A stretch of DNA of 64,000 bases from Rhodeus uyekii (lineage: Eukaryota; Chordata; Actinopteri; Cypriniformes; Acheilognathidae): positions 70,001 through 134,000 of the forward strand of contig JAWRVZ010000605.1 of assembly GCA_037043235.1 (NCBI GenBank), in the 5' to 3' direction. Shown here in pieces: positions 1 to 11,600 of this stretch. The notes beneath the pieces were generated by a model. It saw nothing but the letters and a program-made list of their open reading frames with translations. It ran no database searches and was not told the DNA's origin. Both the position numbers and the translations under genes were made by a program. The stretch's first letter is position 1. Each line of letters opens with the position of its first letter.

Positions 1-13
1 TGCTGAGCGTGAG

Positions 14-44
<31 letters not shown>

Positions 45-205
45 GTGTGTGTGTGTGTGAGACGCACATGTTCTGGTAGGTGCTGAGCGTGAGGTGTGTG
101 TGTGTGTGTGTGTGTGTGTGAGACGCACATGTTCTGGTAGGTGCTGAGCGTGAGGTGTGTGTGTGTGTGTGTGAGACGCACATGTTCTGGTAGGTGCTGA
201 GCGTG

Positions 206-254
<49 letters not shown>

Positions 255-339
255 ACGCACATGTTCTGGTAGGTGCTGAGCGTGAGGTGTGTGTGTGTGT
301 GTGTGTGAGACGCACATGTTCTGGTAGGTGCTGAGCGTG

Positions 340-382
<43 letters not shown>

Positions 383-469
383 ACGCACATGTTCTGGTAG
401 GTGCTGAGCGTGAGGTGTGTGTGTGTGTGTGTGTGTGAGACGCACATGTTCTGGTAGGTGCTGAGCGTG

Positions 470-504
<35 letters not shown>

Positions 505-591
505 ACGCACATGTTCTGGTAGGTGCTGAGCGTGAGGTGTGTGTGTGTGTGTGTGTGTGAGACGCACATGTTCTGGTAGGTGCTGAGCGTG

Positions 592-628
<37 letters not shown>

Positions 629-658
629 ACGCACATGTTCTGGTAGGTGCTGAGCGTG

Positions 659-693
<35 letters not shown>

Positions 694-725
694 AGACGCA
701 CATGTTCTGGTAGGTGCTGAGCGTG

Positions 726-762
<37 letters not shown>

Positions 763-881
763 GTGTGTGTGTGTGAGAGACGCACATGTTCTGGTAGGTG
801 CTGAGCGTGAGGTGTGTGTGTGTGTGTGTGTTTTGTGTGTGTGTGTGAGAGACGCACATGTTCTGGTAGGTGCTGAGCGTG

Positions 882-916
<35 letters not shown>

Positions 917-1041
917 GTGTGTGTGTGTGAGAGACGCACATGTTCTGGTAGGTGCTGAGCGTGAGGTGTGTGTGTGTGTGTGTGTGTGTGTTTTGTGTGT
1001 GTGTGTGAGAGACGCACATGTTCTGGTAGGTGCTGAACGTG

Positions 1042-1075
<34 letters not shown>

Positions 1076-1104
1076 CGCACATGTTCTGGTAGGTGCTGAG
1101 CGTG

Positions 1105-1139
<35 letters not shown>

Positions 1140-1258
1140 GTGTGTGTGTGTGAGAGACGCACATGTTCTGGTAGGTGCTGAACGTGAGGTGTGTGTGTGT
1201 GTGTGTGTTTTGTGTGTGTGTGTGAGAGACGCACATGTTCTGGTAGGTGCTGAGCGTG

Positions 1259-1291
<33 letters not shown>

Positions 1292-1323
1292 ACGCACATG
1301 TTCTGGTAGGTGCTGAGCGTGAG

Positions 1324-1354
<31 letters not shown>

Positions 1355-1462
1355 GTGTGTGTGTGTGTGAGACGCACATGTTCTGGTAGGTGCTGAGCGT
1401 GAGGTGTGTGTGTGTGTGTGTGTGTGTGTGAGACGCACATGTTCTGGTAGGTGCTGAGCGTG

Positions 1463-1513
<51 letters not shown>

Positions 1514-1716
1514 ACGCACATGTTCTGGTAGGTGCTGAGCGTGAGGTGTGTGTGTGTGTGTGTGTGAGACGCACATGTTCTGGTAGGTGCTGAGCGTGAG
1601 GTGTGTGTGTGTGTGTGTGTGTGTGTGAGACGCACATGTTCTGGTAGGTGCTGAGCGTGAGGTGTGTGTGTGTGTGTGTGTGTGAGACGCACATGTTCTG
1701 GTAGGTGCTGAGCGTG

Positions 1717-1751
<35 letters not shown>

Positions 1752-1781
1752 ACGCACATGTTCTGGTAGGTGCTGAGCGTG

Positions 1782-1814
<33 letters not shown>

Positions 1815-1846
1815 AGACGCACATGTTCTGGTAGGTGCTGAGCGTG

Positions 1847-1881
<35 letters not shown>

Positions 1882-2000
1882 GTGTGTGTGTGTGAGAGAC
1901 GCACATGTTCTGGTAGGTGCTGAGCGTGAGGTGTGTGTGTGTGTGTGTGTTTTGTGTGTGTGTGTGAGAGACGCACATGTTCTGGTAGGTGCTGAGCGTG

Positions 2001-2035
<35 letters not shown>

Positions 2036-2160
2036 GTGTGTGTGTGTGAGAGACGCACATGTTCTGGTAGGTGCTGAGCGTGAGGTGTGTGTGTGTGTGT
2101 GTGTGTGTGTTTTGTGTGTGTGTGTGAGAGACGCACATGTTCTGGTAGGTGCTGAGCGTG

Positions 2161-2193
<33 letters not shown>

Positions 2194-2417
2194 ACGCACA
2201 TGTTCTGGTAGGTGCTGAGCGTGAGGTGTGTGTGTGTGTGTGTGTGTGTGTGAGAGACGCACATGTTCTGGTAGGTGCTGAACGTGAGGTGTGTGTGTGT
2301 GTGTGTGTTTTGTGTGTGTGTGTGAGAGACGCACATGTTCTGGTAGGTGCTGAGCGTGAGGTGTGTGTGTGTGTGTGTGTGTGTGAGACGCACATGTTCT
2401 GGTAGGTGCTGAGCGTG

Positions 2418-2458
<41 letters not shown>

Positions 2459-2541
2459 ACGCACATGTTCTGGTAGGTGCTGAGCGTGAGGTGTGTGTGT
2501 GTGTGTGTGAGACGCACATGTTCTGGTAGGTGCTGAGCGTG

Positions 2542-2588
<47 letters not shown>

Positions 2589-2724
2589 ACGCACATGTTC
2601 TGGTAGGTGCTGAGCGTGAGGTGTGTGTGTGTGTGTGTGAGACGCACATGTTCTGGTAGGTGCTGAGCGTGAGGTGTGTGTGTGTGTGTGTGAGACGCAC
2701 ATGTTCTGGTAGGTGCTGAGCGTG

Positions 2725-2759
<35 letters not shown>

Positions 2760-2789
2760 ACGCACATGTTCTGGTAGGTGCTGAGCGTG

Positions 2790-2822
<33 letters not shown>

Positions 2823-2852
2823 ACGCACATGTTCTGGTAGGTGCTGAGCGTG

Positions 2853-2899
<47 letters not shown>

Positions 2900-3104
2900 A
2901 CGCACATGTTCTGGTAGGTGCTGAGCGTGAGGTGTGTGTGTGTGTGTGTGTGTGTGAGACGCACATGTTCTGGTAGGTGCTGAGCGTGAGGTGTGTGTGT
3001 GTGTGTGTGTGTGTGAGACGCACATGTTCTGGTAGGTGCTGAGCGTGAGGTGTGTGTGTGTGTGTGTGTGTGAGACGCACATGTTCTGGTAGGTGCTGAG
3101 CGTG

Positions 3105-3139
<35 letters not shown>

Positions 3140-3169
3140 ACGCACATGTTCTGGTAGGTGCTGAGCGTG

Positions 3170-3202
<33 letters not shown>

Positions 3203-3232
3203 ACGCACATGTTCTGGTAGGTGCTGAGCGTG

Positions 3233-3275
<43 letters not shown>

Positions 3276-3421
3276 ACGCACATGTTCTGGTAGGTGCTGA
3301 GCGTGAGGTGTGTGTGTGTGTGTGTGTGTGAGACGCACATGTTCTGGTAGGTGCTGAGCGTGAGGTGTGTGTGTGTGTGTGTGTGTGTGAGACGCACATG
3401 TTCTGGTAGGTGCTGAGCGTG

Positions 3422-3460
<39 letters not shown>

Positions 3461-3490
3461 ACGCACATGTTCTGGTAGGTGCTGAGCGTG

Positions 3491-3531
<41 letters not shown>

Positions 3532-3620
3532 ACGCACATGTTCTGGTAGGTGCTGAGCGTGAGGTGTGTGTGTGTGTGTGTGTGTGTGAGACGCACATGT
3601 TCTGGTAGGTGCTGAGCGTG

Positions 3621-3663
<43 letters not shown>

Positions 3664-3750
3664 ACGCACATGTTCTGGTAGGTGCTGAGCGTGAGGTGTG
3701 TGTGTGTGTGTGTGTGTGAGACGCACATGTTCTGGTAGGTGCTGAGCGTG

Positions 3751-3785
<35 letters not shown>

Positions 3786-3940
3786 ACGCACATGTTCTGG
3801 TAGGTGCTGAGCGTGAGGTGTGTGTGTGTGTGTGTGTGTGAGACGCACATGTTCTGGTAGGTGCTGAGCGTGAGGTGTGTGTGTGTGTGTGTGTGTGAGA
3901 CGCACATGTTCTGGTAGGTGCTGAGCGTGAGGTGTGTGGA
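1..3940. repeat. Minisatellite of ~60 units with variable (TG)n spacers, inside riox2
   Basis: About 60 copies (counted by eye) of a ~36-bp core, running GAGACGCACATG / TTCTGGTAGGTG / CTGAGCGTGAGG on the + strand, separated by (TG)n tracts of roughly 10 to 45 bp; mean period about 65 bp. The array is cut by the left edge of the window. Read on the minus strand, the core is the last ~30 bp of riox2 coding exon 4 plus the first bases of the following intron, so every unit carries a copy of the exon end and its splice donor. Variants: a TTTT interruption followed by GAGAGACG (clusters near 740-1230 and 1860-2310), and CTGAACG for CTGAGCG near 1033, 1177 and 2280. Short open frames of Cys-Val repeats inside it are repeat artefacts. 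Confidence 0.97.
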
Positions 3941-4268
3941 TCGGTCCACGTCTGAAGGAGTGTCCGCTTGGTGGATCGTTCCTCGCGGGAAATACAGCAA
4001 ATCCCCAGCCTAGAAGAAACGGATGCATGAGCAGATCGGCTGTTTCAGCGCATGAGTCTGGTTGAGTGAGGCTTGAGTGTGTGTGTGTGTGTCACACACC
4101 TGCAGGATGAAGTCGTGTGTCGGGGGGCCGATGCGCTGCTCCGACTCCAGGCTGTACTCGCGGGCCAGAGGGACGGTGGGCTGGTAAAGCCTCCAGTGTT
4201 TCCGTCCCTCCAGCTGGAGGATCAGCACCTGAACAGAGACACGCAGAGATGATGCCACGCTCTTACAG

Positions 4269-4301
<33 letters not shown>

Positions 4302-4919
4302 CTCCACGTCGTCGTAGTGCGGTGGGAGACCCTGAGAGCCACGGGGCGTGATGTAGATGTTAGAGCCGACCAGCGACCCGAAGAAGCTCTCCAGCTGCTC
4401 CTGAAGACGCCACAGCTCGTCCTGCGAACACACACACACACTTCAGACTCGCGCTGCGGATTCACACGGCCGGATTGTTGCGGCTCTGACCTTAAACCTC
4501 TGCGGCTGGTGCAACTGTATGGTGGCTTTCCTCTCCTCCATGTCCTTCCTGAGCTGGCCGAACTTGACCTGTCCTGCTTTGTTCAGCACTTTCTTCTTGC
4601 CGTCGACGCAGCGGCAGACGTTGAGGTCGGTGGCGTATCGCAGGCCGCGAGCGCAGAGCTGCTTCACGTCTGACAGCTGGAACAGCGAGCCGTAATACGA
4701 GGCCAGCGCCGCGTCGGAGCGATGCAGGACCAGAGGCTTGCGCTCCCAGTGCTCCTGGAAGAACTCGTCCAGCCCGACCGGATGGATCAGACTCTGGAAC
4801 AAATCCCGCGGCGAGTCGAAGCACAGCGGTGCGCCGGAGCCGTTCTCCGTCTTCATCTGCTTCACAGGCACATCCTCCTCCTCCTCACTCTTCCCCTCTC
4901 TTCTGCCTTTCTTCGGCAT
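3906..4919 (-). CDS. riox2: RIOX2 (MINA53) ribosomal oxygenase, 5' part, coding exons 1-4
   Basis: RIOX2 is a nucleolar Fe(II)/2-oxoglutarate JmjC oxygenase known to hydroxylate a histidine of ribosomal protein uL15 (RPL27A). Coding exons by splice signals: 4491-4919 (143 codons, starts MPKKGRREGK, ends HQPQRFK), 4302-4421 (40 codons), 4100-4228 (43 codons, ends HDFILQ) and 3906-4009 (34 codons plus 2 nt). All introns have GT/AG ends and exons 1-3 end in phase 0. The metal-binding set is complete: HYD at residues 178-180 (exon 2) and His239 in YFPRGTIHQ (exon 4), each one residue from the human ligands 179/181/240 as I recall them. Exon 4 ends ...STHLTLSTYQN followed by AT and a GTGCGT donor, exactly where the minisatellite begins. 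The remaining exons (human protein is about 465 aa) lie beyond the left edge. Start chosen because it matches the family N terminus; an acceptor-like CCGCAG lies 2 bp upstream. Confidence 0.93.
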
Positions 4920-5551
4920 CTCTGCGGCATAAATGTCATAATATAAATGTGCTCTTCATAACCTTCACTGCGATCGCTAGCGGACACTTCTGGAAATCTG
5001 GTTAAATACATGCTATTATTTCTGTGTTTAAAGCATTCAGTGCTTCTTCATAAGTGTAAACATGCTCTGTTTTAACACGAGATGAGCGAGTATCAAAATT
5101 ATATCCGACTTTCCAAGTAGTAAAACTCGACTTCAGATTAATTTAATAATTAGCTGCGGTAATATCGATTTATTCTTGCCACTGTGAAGAACCTCCAGTG
5201 ATAATGAAGTTTAAGAGTTGACATGAATTAATGTGTGCAAAAAACAATTACATTTGATTGATGTGCTCTTTATTGTATTTTCTTTTTTTCAAATACACCA
5301 CCAAATTAATGATGATCAATTGGTGATTTGACGTTTTATTTTCGCTACAATCTCGGAGCAAAACTGTCCATTTTAAGAGGAAGATGCAAATAAATAGTTA
5401 ATGCAATCATTCCTCAAATTAATGTTGTTTAGTTTTCTTTCATAACCTAATAAAGCAACCAAACATGCTTAAATGTCCACTCTTCTCTAAAAGATTTGTT
5501 AATAAGTTGAGAACGACATGTAATCGTGTTTGTGATGAAAGAATCACTCAC

Positions 5552-5645
5552 TCCGGCCGCGTGCGCAGACTCTGTGTCGCAGCGCAAACGCTCCGGGTGG
5601 AAACCTCTACAATCCGTTCCTGCACTCACAGCCCGTAATCACAGT
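5552..5645 (-). promoter_or_regulatory. riox2: Probable non-coding first exon and CpG-rich promoter of riox2
   Basis: A locally GC- and CpG-rich stretch (5545-5640) in AT-rich surroundings. On the minus strand it ends in a strong donor, GGCCGGA then GTGAGTG (GT at 5551-5550), and the riox2 start codon at 4919 is preceded at 4922 by an acceptor (CCGCAG). That fits a 5'-UTR exon here joined across a 629-bp intron (4922-5551). The intron is AT-rich and I see nothing else in it. Transcript ends are not visible, so the right boundary is approximate. Confidence 0.5.
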
Positions 5646-5734
5646 CAATATGTGGCGTATGATTTTATTACGCTGATTTCTACTACCCACTTCCAAAGTC
5701 GTTATTACGAGCTCATTGCGTTCACATGCTTTAC

Positions 5735-5912
5735 ATTTACATTTACTCATTTATCAGACGCTTGTATCCAAAGCGACTTACAATTTGATGAGTATAGAAG
5801 CTAATTGTCCAAAGGATACAAAACACATAAGAGCGCTTACAATACAAAGTTTCAAACATTCTGAACACAAGTAGCACAAGCATGGGGAATAGAGAAAAGG
5901 AAGAGGAATAAT

Positions 5913-5946
<34 letters not shown>

Positions 5947-7260
5947 CTGTGTCTGTGTCTGTCATGTTAGGTGCTCATGGAAGAGGTGCGTTTTTAGTAG
6001 TCTTTTAAACTTCGTCAGGGAATCTGCATTCCGGATGAGGGCAGGGAGGTCGTTCCACCAGCCGGGAGTGCTGAATGAAAATGTTTTTGTGATCTTCTTT
6101 TTCCTCTCTGTGATGGAACCACGAGGCGTCGCTCATTGATCGATCGAAGGTTTCTGGTAGGTGTGTAGATTTGTACCAATGAATGGAAGTATGAAAATGA
6201 GTTTGTGGAAGTTCTTTATGCAAGAGTCAGTGCTTTGAGTTTGATGGGTGGTGCAAGAGGGAGCCAGTGCAGTGAGATGAAGAGTGTGTGACATGAGTCC
6301 TTTTCGGTTGGTTGAATACCAGACGAGCTGCTGCATTCTGGATCAGTTTCAGGGGTTTGATTGCATTTGCAGGAAGCCCAACCAGAAGAGCGTTGCAGTA
6401 GTCCAGTCTGGAAATGAGCATGGCCTGCACCAGAAGTTGCGTAGCTTGCTCAGTTAGGAATGGCCTGATCCTTCTAATGTTGTACAGTGCAAACCTGCAT
6501 GATCGAGCCGTCTTTGCAATGTGGTCCTTGAAGGTCAGCTGGTCCTCAAAGATCACTCCAAGATTTCTGACAGACTTTGAAGGGGTAATCGTGGTAGTAC
6601 CGATCTGGATAGTGAAATCATGCTGTCGGGTTGGATCGCAGGAAAGACTAAAAGCTCCGTCTTTGCCAGGTTGAGCTGCAGATGATGCTCTTTCATCCGT
6701 GTCGAGATGTCCGCTAGGCAGCTTGTGATTCTCGCAGCCACCGTTGGATCATCTGGTTGAAATGATATGTAGAGCTGAGTGTCATCTAGCAGTGATAGGA
6801 GAAGCCGTGTGCCTCTATAATGGGACCCAGTGATGTGGTGTACATGGAGAAGAGAAGTGGTCCAAGAACTGAGCCCTGTGGAACACCGGTGATCAGTTGG
6901 CATTCTTTGGAGACCTCCCCGCACCACGCCACCCTGAAGGACCAATCTGTGAGATAGGATTCAAACCACTGAAGGGGAGTTCCGGTGATGCCCAGTGACG
7001 AGAGGGAAGATAAAAGGATTTGGTGATTAACAGTGTCAAAGGCAGCAGAAAGATCTAAAAGAATGAGAACTGACGATTTTGCATCAGCTTTTGCACTCCT
7101 TAGAGCTTCCGTGACAGATAGTAATGCCGTCTCGGTTGAATGGCCCTTCTTGAAACCAGACTGGTTGATGTCCAACTGGTCATTCTGAGACAGTGAGTGC
7201 TGGGAAGATTGTAGGAGAGATGGCTTGTAGAAGGTGTGAGGGGATTGGGTCTAAAGGGGT
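5735..7260 (-). mobile_element. L2-clade LINE, 5'-truncated and internally deleted copy
   Basis: Reverse-transcriptase fragments on the minus strand in shifting frames: GFKKGHSTETALLSV and LDLSAAFDTVNH with VPQGSVLGPLLF (6786-7175), YADDTQLYISFQPD (about 6745-6800, the catalytic YADD box), and SRLDYCNALLVGLPANAIK with LIQNAAARLVF (6227-6556). These are signature blocks of fish L2-type non-LTR retrotransposons. The 3' tail (5735-5790) is the CAGACGCTTG..AAAGCGACTTACA motif common to L2 ends and to the SINEs that borrow them. A (TG)n tract sits at 5918-5946 in the tail region. The block between an LDPIPS-like stretch and GFKKGHSTE is missing, and several frameshifts make it dead. Confidence 0.85.
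5918..5946. repeat. (TG)n microsatellite
   Basis: Uninterrupted TG dinucleotides followed by a short TGTGTC-type hexamer run, inside the L2 tail. Confidence 0.95.
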
Positions 7261-7322
7261 CAAATTATTGTGGAGGTGAGAACTGGCAACTGATAGTTGC
7301 AGTTTTTTGTAATAAAGTAATG

Positions 7323-8366
7323 CTTTACTGTCAGAAAGAGCAAGAATCCTGCAAGACACAAGGATATTCTTGGGGAAAATATTATTAAGGCCAAATTATT
7401 ATAGATAGTTAATTTTGAATAATATGTAGTGTAAATATAAACTATTGTGAGAAAGAAAAATAGTGTGTATGTGTGTGTTTGTCTGTCAGAGAGAGAGGAG
7501 AGTGTGTGTGTGAGCGTGTCTGTCAGAGAGAGAGAGAGAGAGAGAAAGAGAGTGTGTGTGTAAATGTGTCATGAGCCCCAAAAGCACATGAAATGAGACC
7601 CCGCCCCCAAACCCAGAGGCCCCGCCCACTCCTCCGACAGGTGATTAGCTCTTGCAGGCTGAGATAAATAGAGTTGATTGAAGAGGCAGCAGCAAAAAAA
7701 GGACAGATCTCTCTGGTGCGGAGAAAAGAAAAAAAACAGAGGAAGAGAAAAAACAGCAAGATAAAGGTATGTTAAAAAAATTATGTAAACTAAACTCGGT
7801 TATGTTGCCAGCTGAGATTAGTTGCTAGTTAATTAGCATGTCATAGCTAGCATTTCTTGTGTTTGGAAAGTTTTTATTTTTTTATTGCATAATCTTACAT
7901 AATTACAATACAAAATCAGGGAACAAAATATAAATTGTTGTGTTTGGAGTGACGCTCGTGTCCGTAATCTGATGACGTTCACATCACGTGTTCTCTCACG
8001 TGCACTGCACTAATGACAATCACAAAAATGTATTATTTAAAGCCATTTCATTCGCGTGTTCTGTTCTGAGTGCGCGCACCCGAAGCGCGTGCCCGCTCTT
8101 TATCTGTCGAGACTGATTGTGCTAATACTGTCAAACACACACGGGTTATAGAAACACAGTTGCTAATGTTTACTCCTGGGAAACGTCATTTTGAGAGCGA
8201 ATAGCCTCTGTTTGTGTTTCCGTAACATCAGCAAAGCCGAGGATCTGCATGTGAATATTCATATGAACGTCAGTGAATGTTATTCAAAATTAAATATCTA
8301 TAATAATTTGGCCTTAATAAGAGTTTCCCCAAGAATATCCTTCTGATTCCTGCTCTGACAGTAAAG
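7323..8366. mobile_element. ~1.04-kb element with ~90-bp terminal inverted repeats
   Basis: The left end (7323 to about 7425: CTTTACTGTCAGA... GGATATTCTTGGGGAAA... TTAAGGCCAAATTATTATAG) reappears inverted at about 8283-8366 (CTATAATAATTTGGCCTTAA ... CCCCAAGAATATCC ... CTGACAGTAAAG). The arms are close matches with small indels. No transposase frame is visible, so it is non-autonomous. Candidate target duplications are weak (AAGTAATG before, AAGTGGGA after), so the superfamily is undecided. Between the arms lie GC boxes, a TATA-like sequence and a donor-like site (separate entry). Confidence 0.75.
7595..7767 (+). promoter_or_regulatory. Promoter-like block with GC boxes, TATA-like box and first-exon-like segment
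   Basis: Two GC boxes (CCCCGCCCCC near 7598, CCCCGCCCAC near 7620), a TATA-like GATAAATAG at 7662-7671, then an A/G-rich stretch ending in AAAG followed by GTATGT (GT at 7767-7768), which would serve as a splice donor. The block lies inside the inverted-repeat element at 7323-8366. Reading it as a promoter plus first non-coding exon is inference; there is no downstream coding exon that I recognise on this strand. Confidence 0.35.
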
Positions 8367-8681
8367 AAGTGGGAAGCAGGAAGTTATTGATTATTGATCA
8401 ATACAGGTTTCAGAACAGCATCAGCAGATCCTTTAAGCTTTAAGTCACTTGTTTTGTTTTACTATTAGTTCATTCTCATATCTAGACTTATTTTCTCAAT
8501 CCAATGAAATCATTCAAAGCATTTTAATAAAATCTTCTCCAATGACATACAGATTAAACGAGCATTACATTACAAAGCAGACATTCTGCACCTCGAGTTA
8601 CACGACGAGACTTTACACACACTATCAGACGTGATCATGACATGTTGAAGGTGAGTCTTTAACCAGCGTTGGCTCCAATCT
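8367..8681. other. 3' flank of tiprl
   Basis: Probable 3' UTR and flank of tiprl on the minus strand. A minus-strand ATTAAA (8528-8523) is a possible poly(A) signal; no AATAAA is seen between it and the stop codon. No other feature recognised. Confidence 0.4.
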
Positions 8682-11600
8682 TCACTCCCGCCACTGCGGA
8701 GACTGTGAGGATGGCGTCGCTGGCTCTGGAAGCTGGAGTTTCTCACACTCGGTGAGTTTCAGAGGTAAATGCTGTGCGATCTCATTGGGATCCGTGTAAA
8801 TGGCTGGAGGAATGTGCTGTAAAGGACAGACAGAAGGTGAAGCACAGGGGCAGAATAATGAGGCGCCGCCTCTCCAAATCACCAGCTGTGCGTGACGTTC
8901 CTCAGACAGACGCATCAAGACTTTGGAGGAAAACAATAAACGGACTCCAATATTAATATCCAGTGAAGATCGTGGAAGTTTTGCACCATCATGTAAACGA
9001 CGTCACGTGATCTTCCTGACACACAAGAGCCGTTGCTGGGGGAGACATGCTGGATATTTGTAGTTAAGTATAAAAAATTAGATCTTTACTGTAAACGATT
9101 GTTTATTTCTCTAGGAAAGACGGCTTGGCTCATGTGGATGATGGTTTTTCAGGAGACGGTACCAGTAACTAACGGTTCTCGGCACCAGTTTAGATTTAGC
9201 AAAAACTGAATTAAGTACTTAATTTTTCCTGTTGTCTCATCCGTTGATTATCACGGTCAATCATCGCGTTTACGATTCAAGATTAATTTAAATACGGGTG
9301 TGTATCCAGAAACGTTGCAGTCGGAAGCAGCAACAACTAAACGCCGCATTCAAGATCCCGAACCGCCATAAACGGAAAGAAAGAAGTCACTGAATTCTGC
9401 CGTCTCGCGACGACCATCCCATGATGAAAACAAGCTCTCAATGGATCTGTTAATTATATTGCATTTACACTTTGGTGGTTTTAATAAAGGCCCGTGTTTC
9501 AGTTTTTCGTCTGTAACTTCCCGAAGTGCAGGCAGACTTCAGAGCGCTTCCTGTGGACCGTCGGGAACGACCTTTACACCGTGCAGATTCACGAGGAAGG
9601 TCACCGATTACATGTTAAAACATCTGGTCTATCTGAAAACGTGCAGAAGCGCAGTTTAATCAGGGAATACAGCCGGTGCCGCAGAGACACGGAGCGTCGC
9701 TGGATCACATACACTGATCCGATTACATGCAGGACCGATTTCCTCCAAAACCTCAATTCCTCTCTGGCTGAGAAAGACCGTCTTTCAGTAAATGATCAGG
9801 AAAAGCCCATTTTTGTGTAAATGTCTTGCATGCGTGTGAACTGACCTGGAGATCTGATATTTTACTCTCACGGGTGCTGAATTCTCGAAGCATGTGGTTT
9901 TTTCCAGCCTGCAGAACAAAGAGGTGTAAGAGACTCGAATCGTCTTTGAACAATAAAGCATTCAACAACTGCTATCCTCTGCTTGATATGCCGACTTGCC
10001 TCGTGATAAAGACGCGTGTCGTTTATCCTGATCATCACGCCATCCACTCGCAAGAAGAACCGCAGCAGAAGAAAGAAACTGGTGGGCATCACTCTCTGAA
10101 ACCAGACCACATCATCTCTCACATGCCAACCTTTAATGCTGCCAATCAAAGACCAAACGACCCAACTCACAATCTTCACACTGATCATAGACACGCCATG
10201 ATCGTGCAGCTCGTCCTCGAACAGCAGCACGTCCTCGAAAAACTTGATCTGTTCCCGTGCTTTCAGCTTCTCCATGTCTATCCGTTCGGAGGTGGGCGTC
10301 ACCTGTTCACAAACTCGGAGTCAGAGCCTGTCCGCACGGAGCGAGTCACAGTTACAGCACAGGATACCTGGATCTGCGCCTGTTCTCCCAGTAACGTCCC
10401 TCTGTAATCCGTGGTGTAGGTCCAGTCGTAGCGCTTCACCACGTCCGTCGAGTGCTCCGAGTCGGCCCTGTTCAGACACAGACTGAGTCAAAGCATCTTT
10501 CCCCGGGAGAGCAAGAACACAAAGCTCTACCTGCTTTCCTGCCACTCTTGTGCACAGGCCACTTTCACCGAGTCCTGCAGGTTGTTGACCCGTTTAAGGG
10601 CGTCGATCGCATTAAACTCAATCCCGAAGCCATCGGTGTGCTGAATCCGCAACACATTGTCACCAAACAGCATCTCTGGCAGAGCCGGCATGTGCATCGT
10701 CTCCGCCAACCTGTGACAGAATCAGAGGTGAGATGAAATCAGACCGTGACGAACATTCACAAGTATTTATCCTGTCTTCTGTGCATCAACAGTTGGGAAG
10801 GGAATCGGATGCATGTTATTAATGGGAATAAATCACTCTGGACTGAAGAATCACCGTATAATAATAATACATTTTATTTGTAGTGCACCTTTCTCAAACC
10901 CAAAGTGCAAATTACAATACAAAATTGCAACAATAACAAATAAAATAAGAAAATACACAAGTTATACATTTAAAAACTTGAATAAAAAGATGTGTTTTGA
11001 GACGCTGCTTAAAACAATCCAAGGAGTTTGCATTCCTAACAGGAGCAGGTAATGAACGCCACAACTGCGGGAACAGCCCGTCCCGTCCACAGAGTTCAGC
11101 TGACAGCGAGGCTGATTCAAGGTGCGAAAGCCAGCGGACAGGTGGAGGAATCAAACCACAAATGTAAGCAGGAGCAACCCATGTACTTCCTTGTAAGTTA
11201 AAATGTGTGATGTGATGGCGTGATGAAGTGCATGTTAAAACACGTGCAGCAGAGTTTTGTATGTATTGCAATCTCTTAACACAGCTTGCTGGTAAACCTG
11301 CAAAGAGAGAATTGCAATAATCAAGCCTCGATGTGATGAAGGCATCAGGCCAAGACAGAAGTGCTCGGATTCGAGCAAAGTTTCGAACATGGAAGAAAGC
11401 AAGCTTTGTTATATTTTTAAAAGGAGAATTAAAAGTCGGCTGAGCATCAAATATCACGCCCAAACTGCGCAGTGACAGACGGGGACAATTGGCAACTAAA
11501 AGTTCAAAATCATTGCCAATTAATAAATGTACATTTTGGACGAGTTCAGTTTGAGAAAGTTGTGCTTGAGAAAACATGCCTTGTTTTCCAGTAGACAAGC

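Noticed and set aside
647..2192. Several 65-103-residue open frames reading MLSVRCVCVCV...
   Set aside because: They are produced by the (TG)n minisatellite on the strand opposite riox2; no independent gene signal.
4010..4465. 151-residue minus-strand frame across riox2 exons 2-3 and introns
   Set aside because: It reads through introns; only the VLILQLEGRKHW..HDFILQ part (4100-4228) is coding, as exon 3.
9494..9820. 108-residue + strand frame (MFQFFVCNFPKCRQTSERF...) in tiprl intron 6
   Set aside because: It starts after a CAG-like site but shows no domain I recognise, no downstream exon and no stop-linked signals; treated as chance.
9826..10407. 193-residue + strand frame opposite tiprl exons 3-6
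   Set aside because: Shadow of tiprl coding sequence on the other strand.
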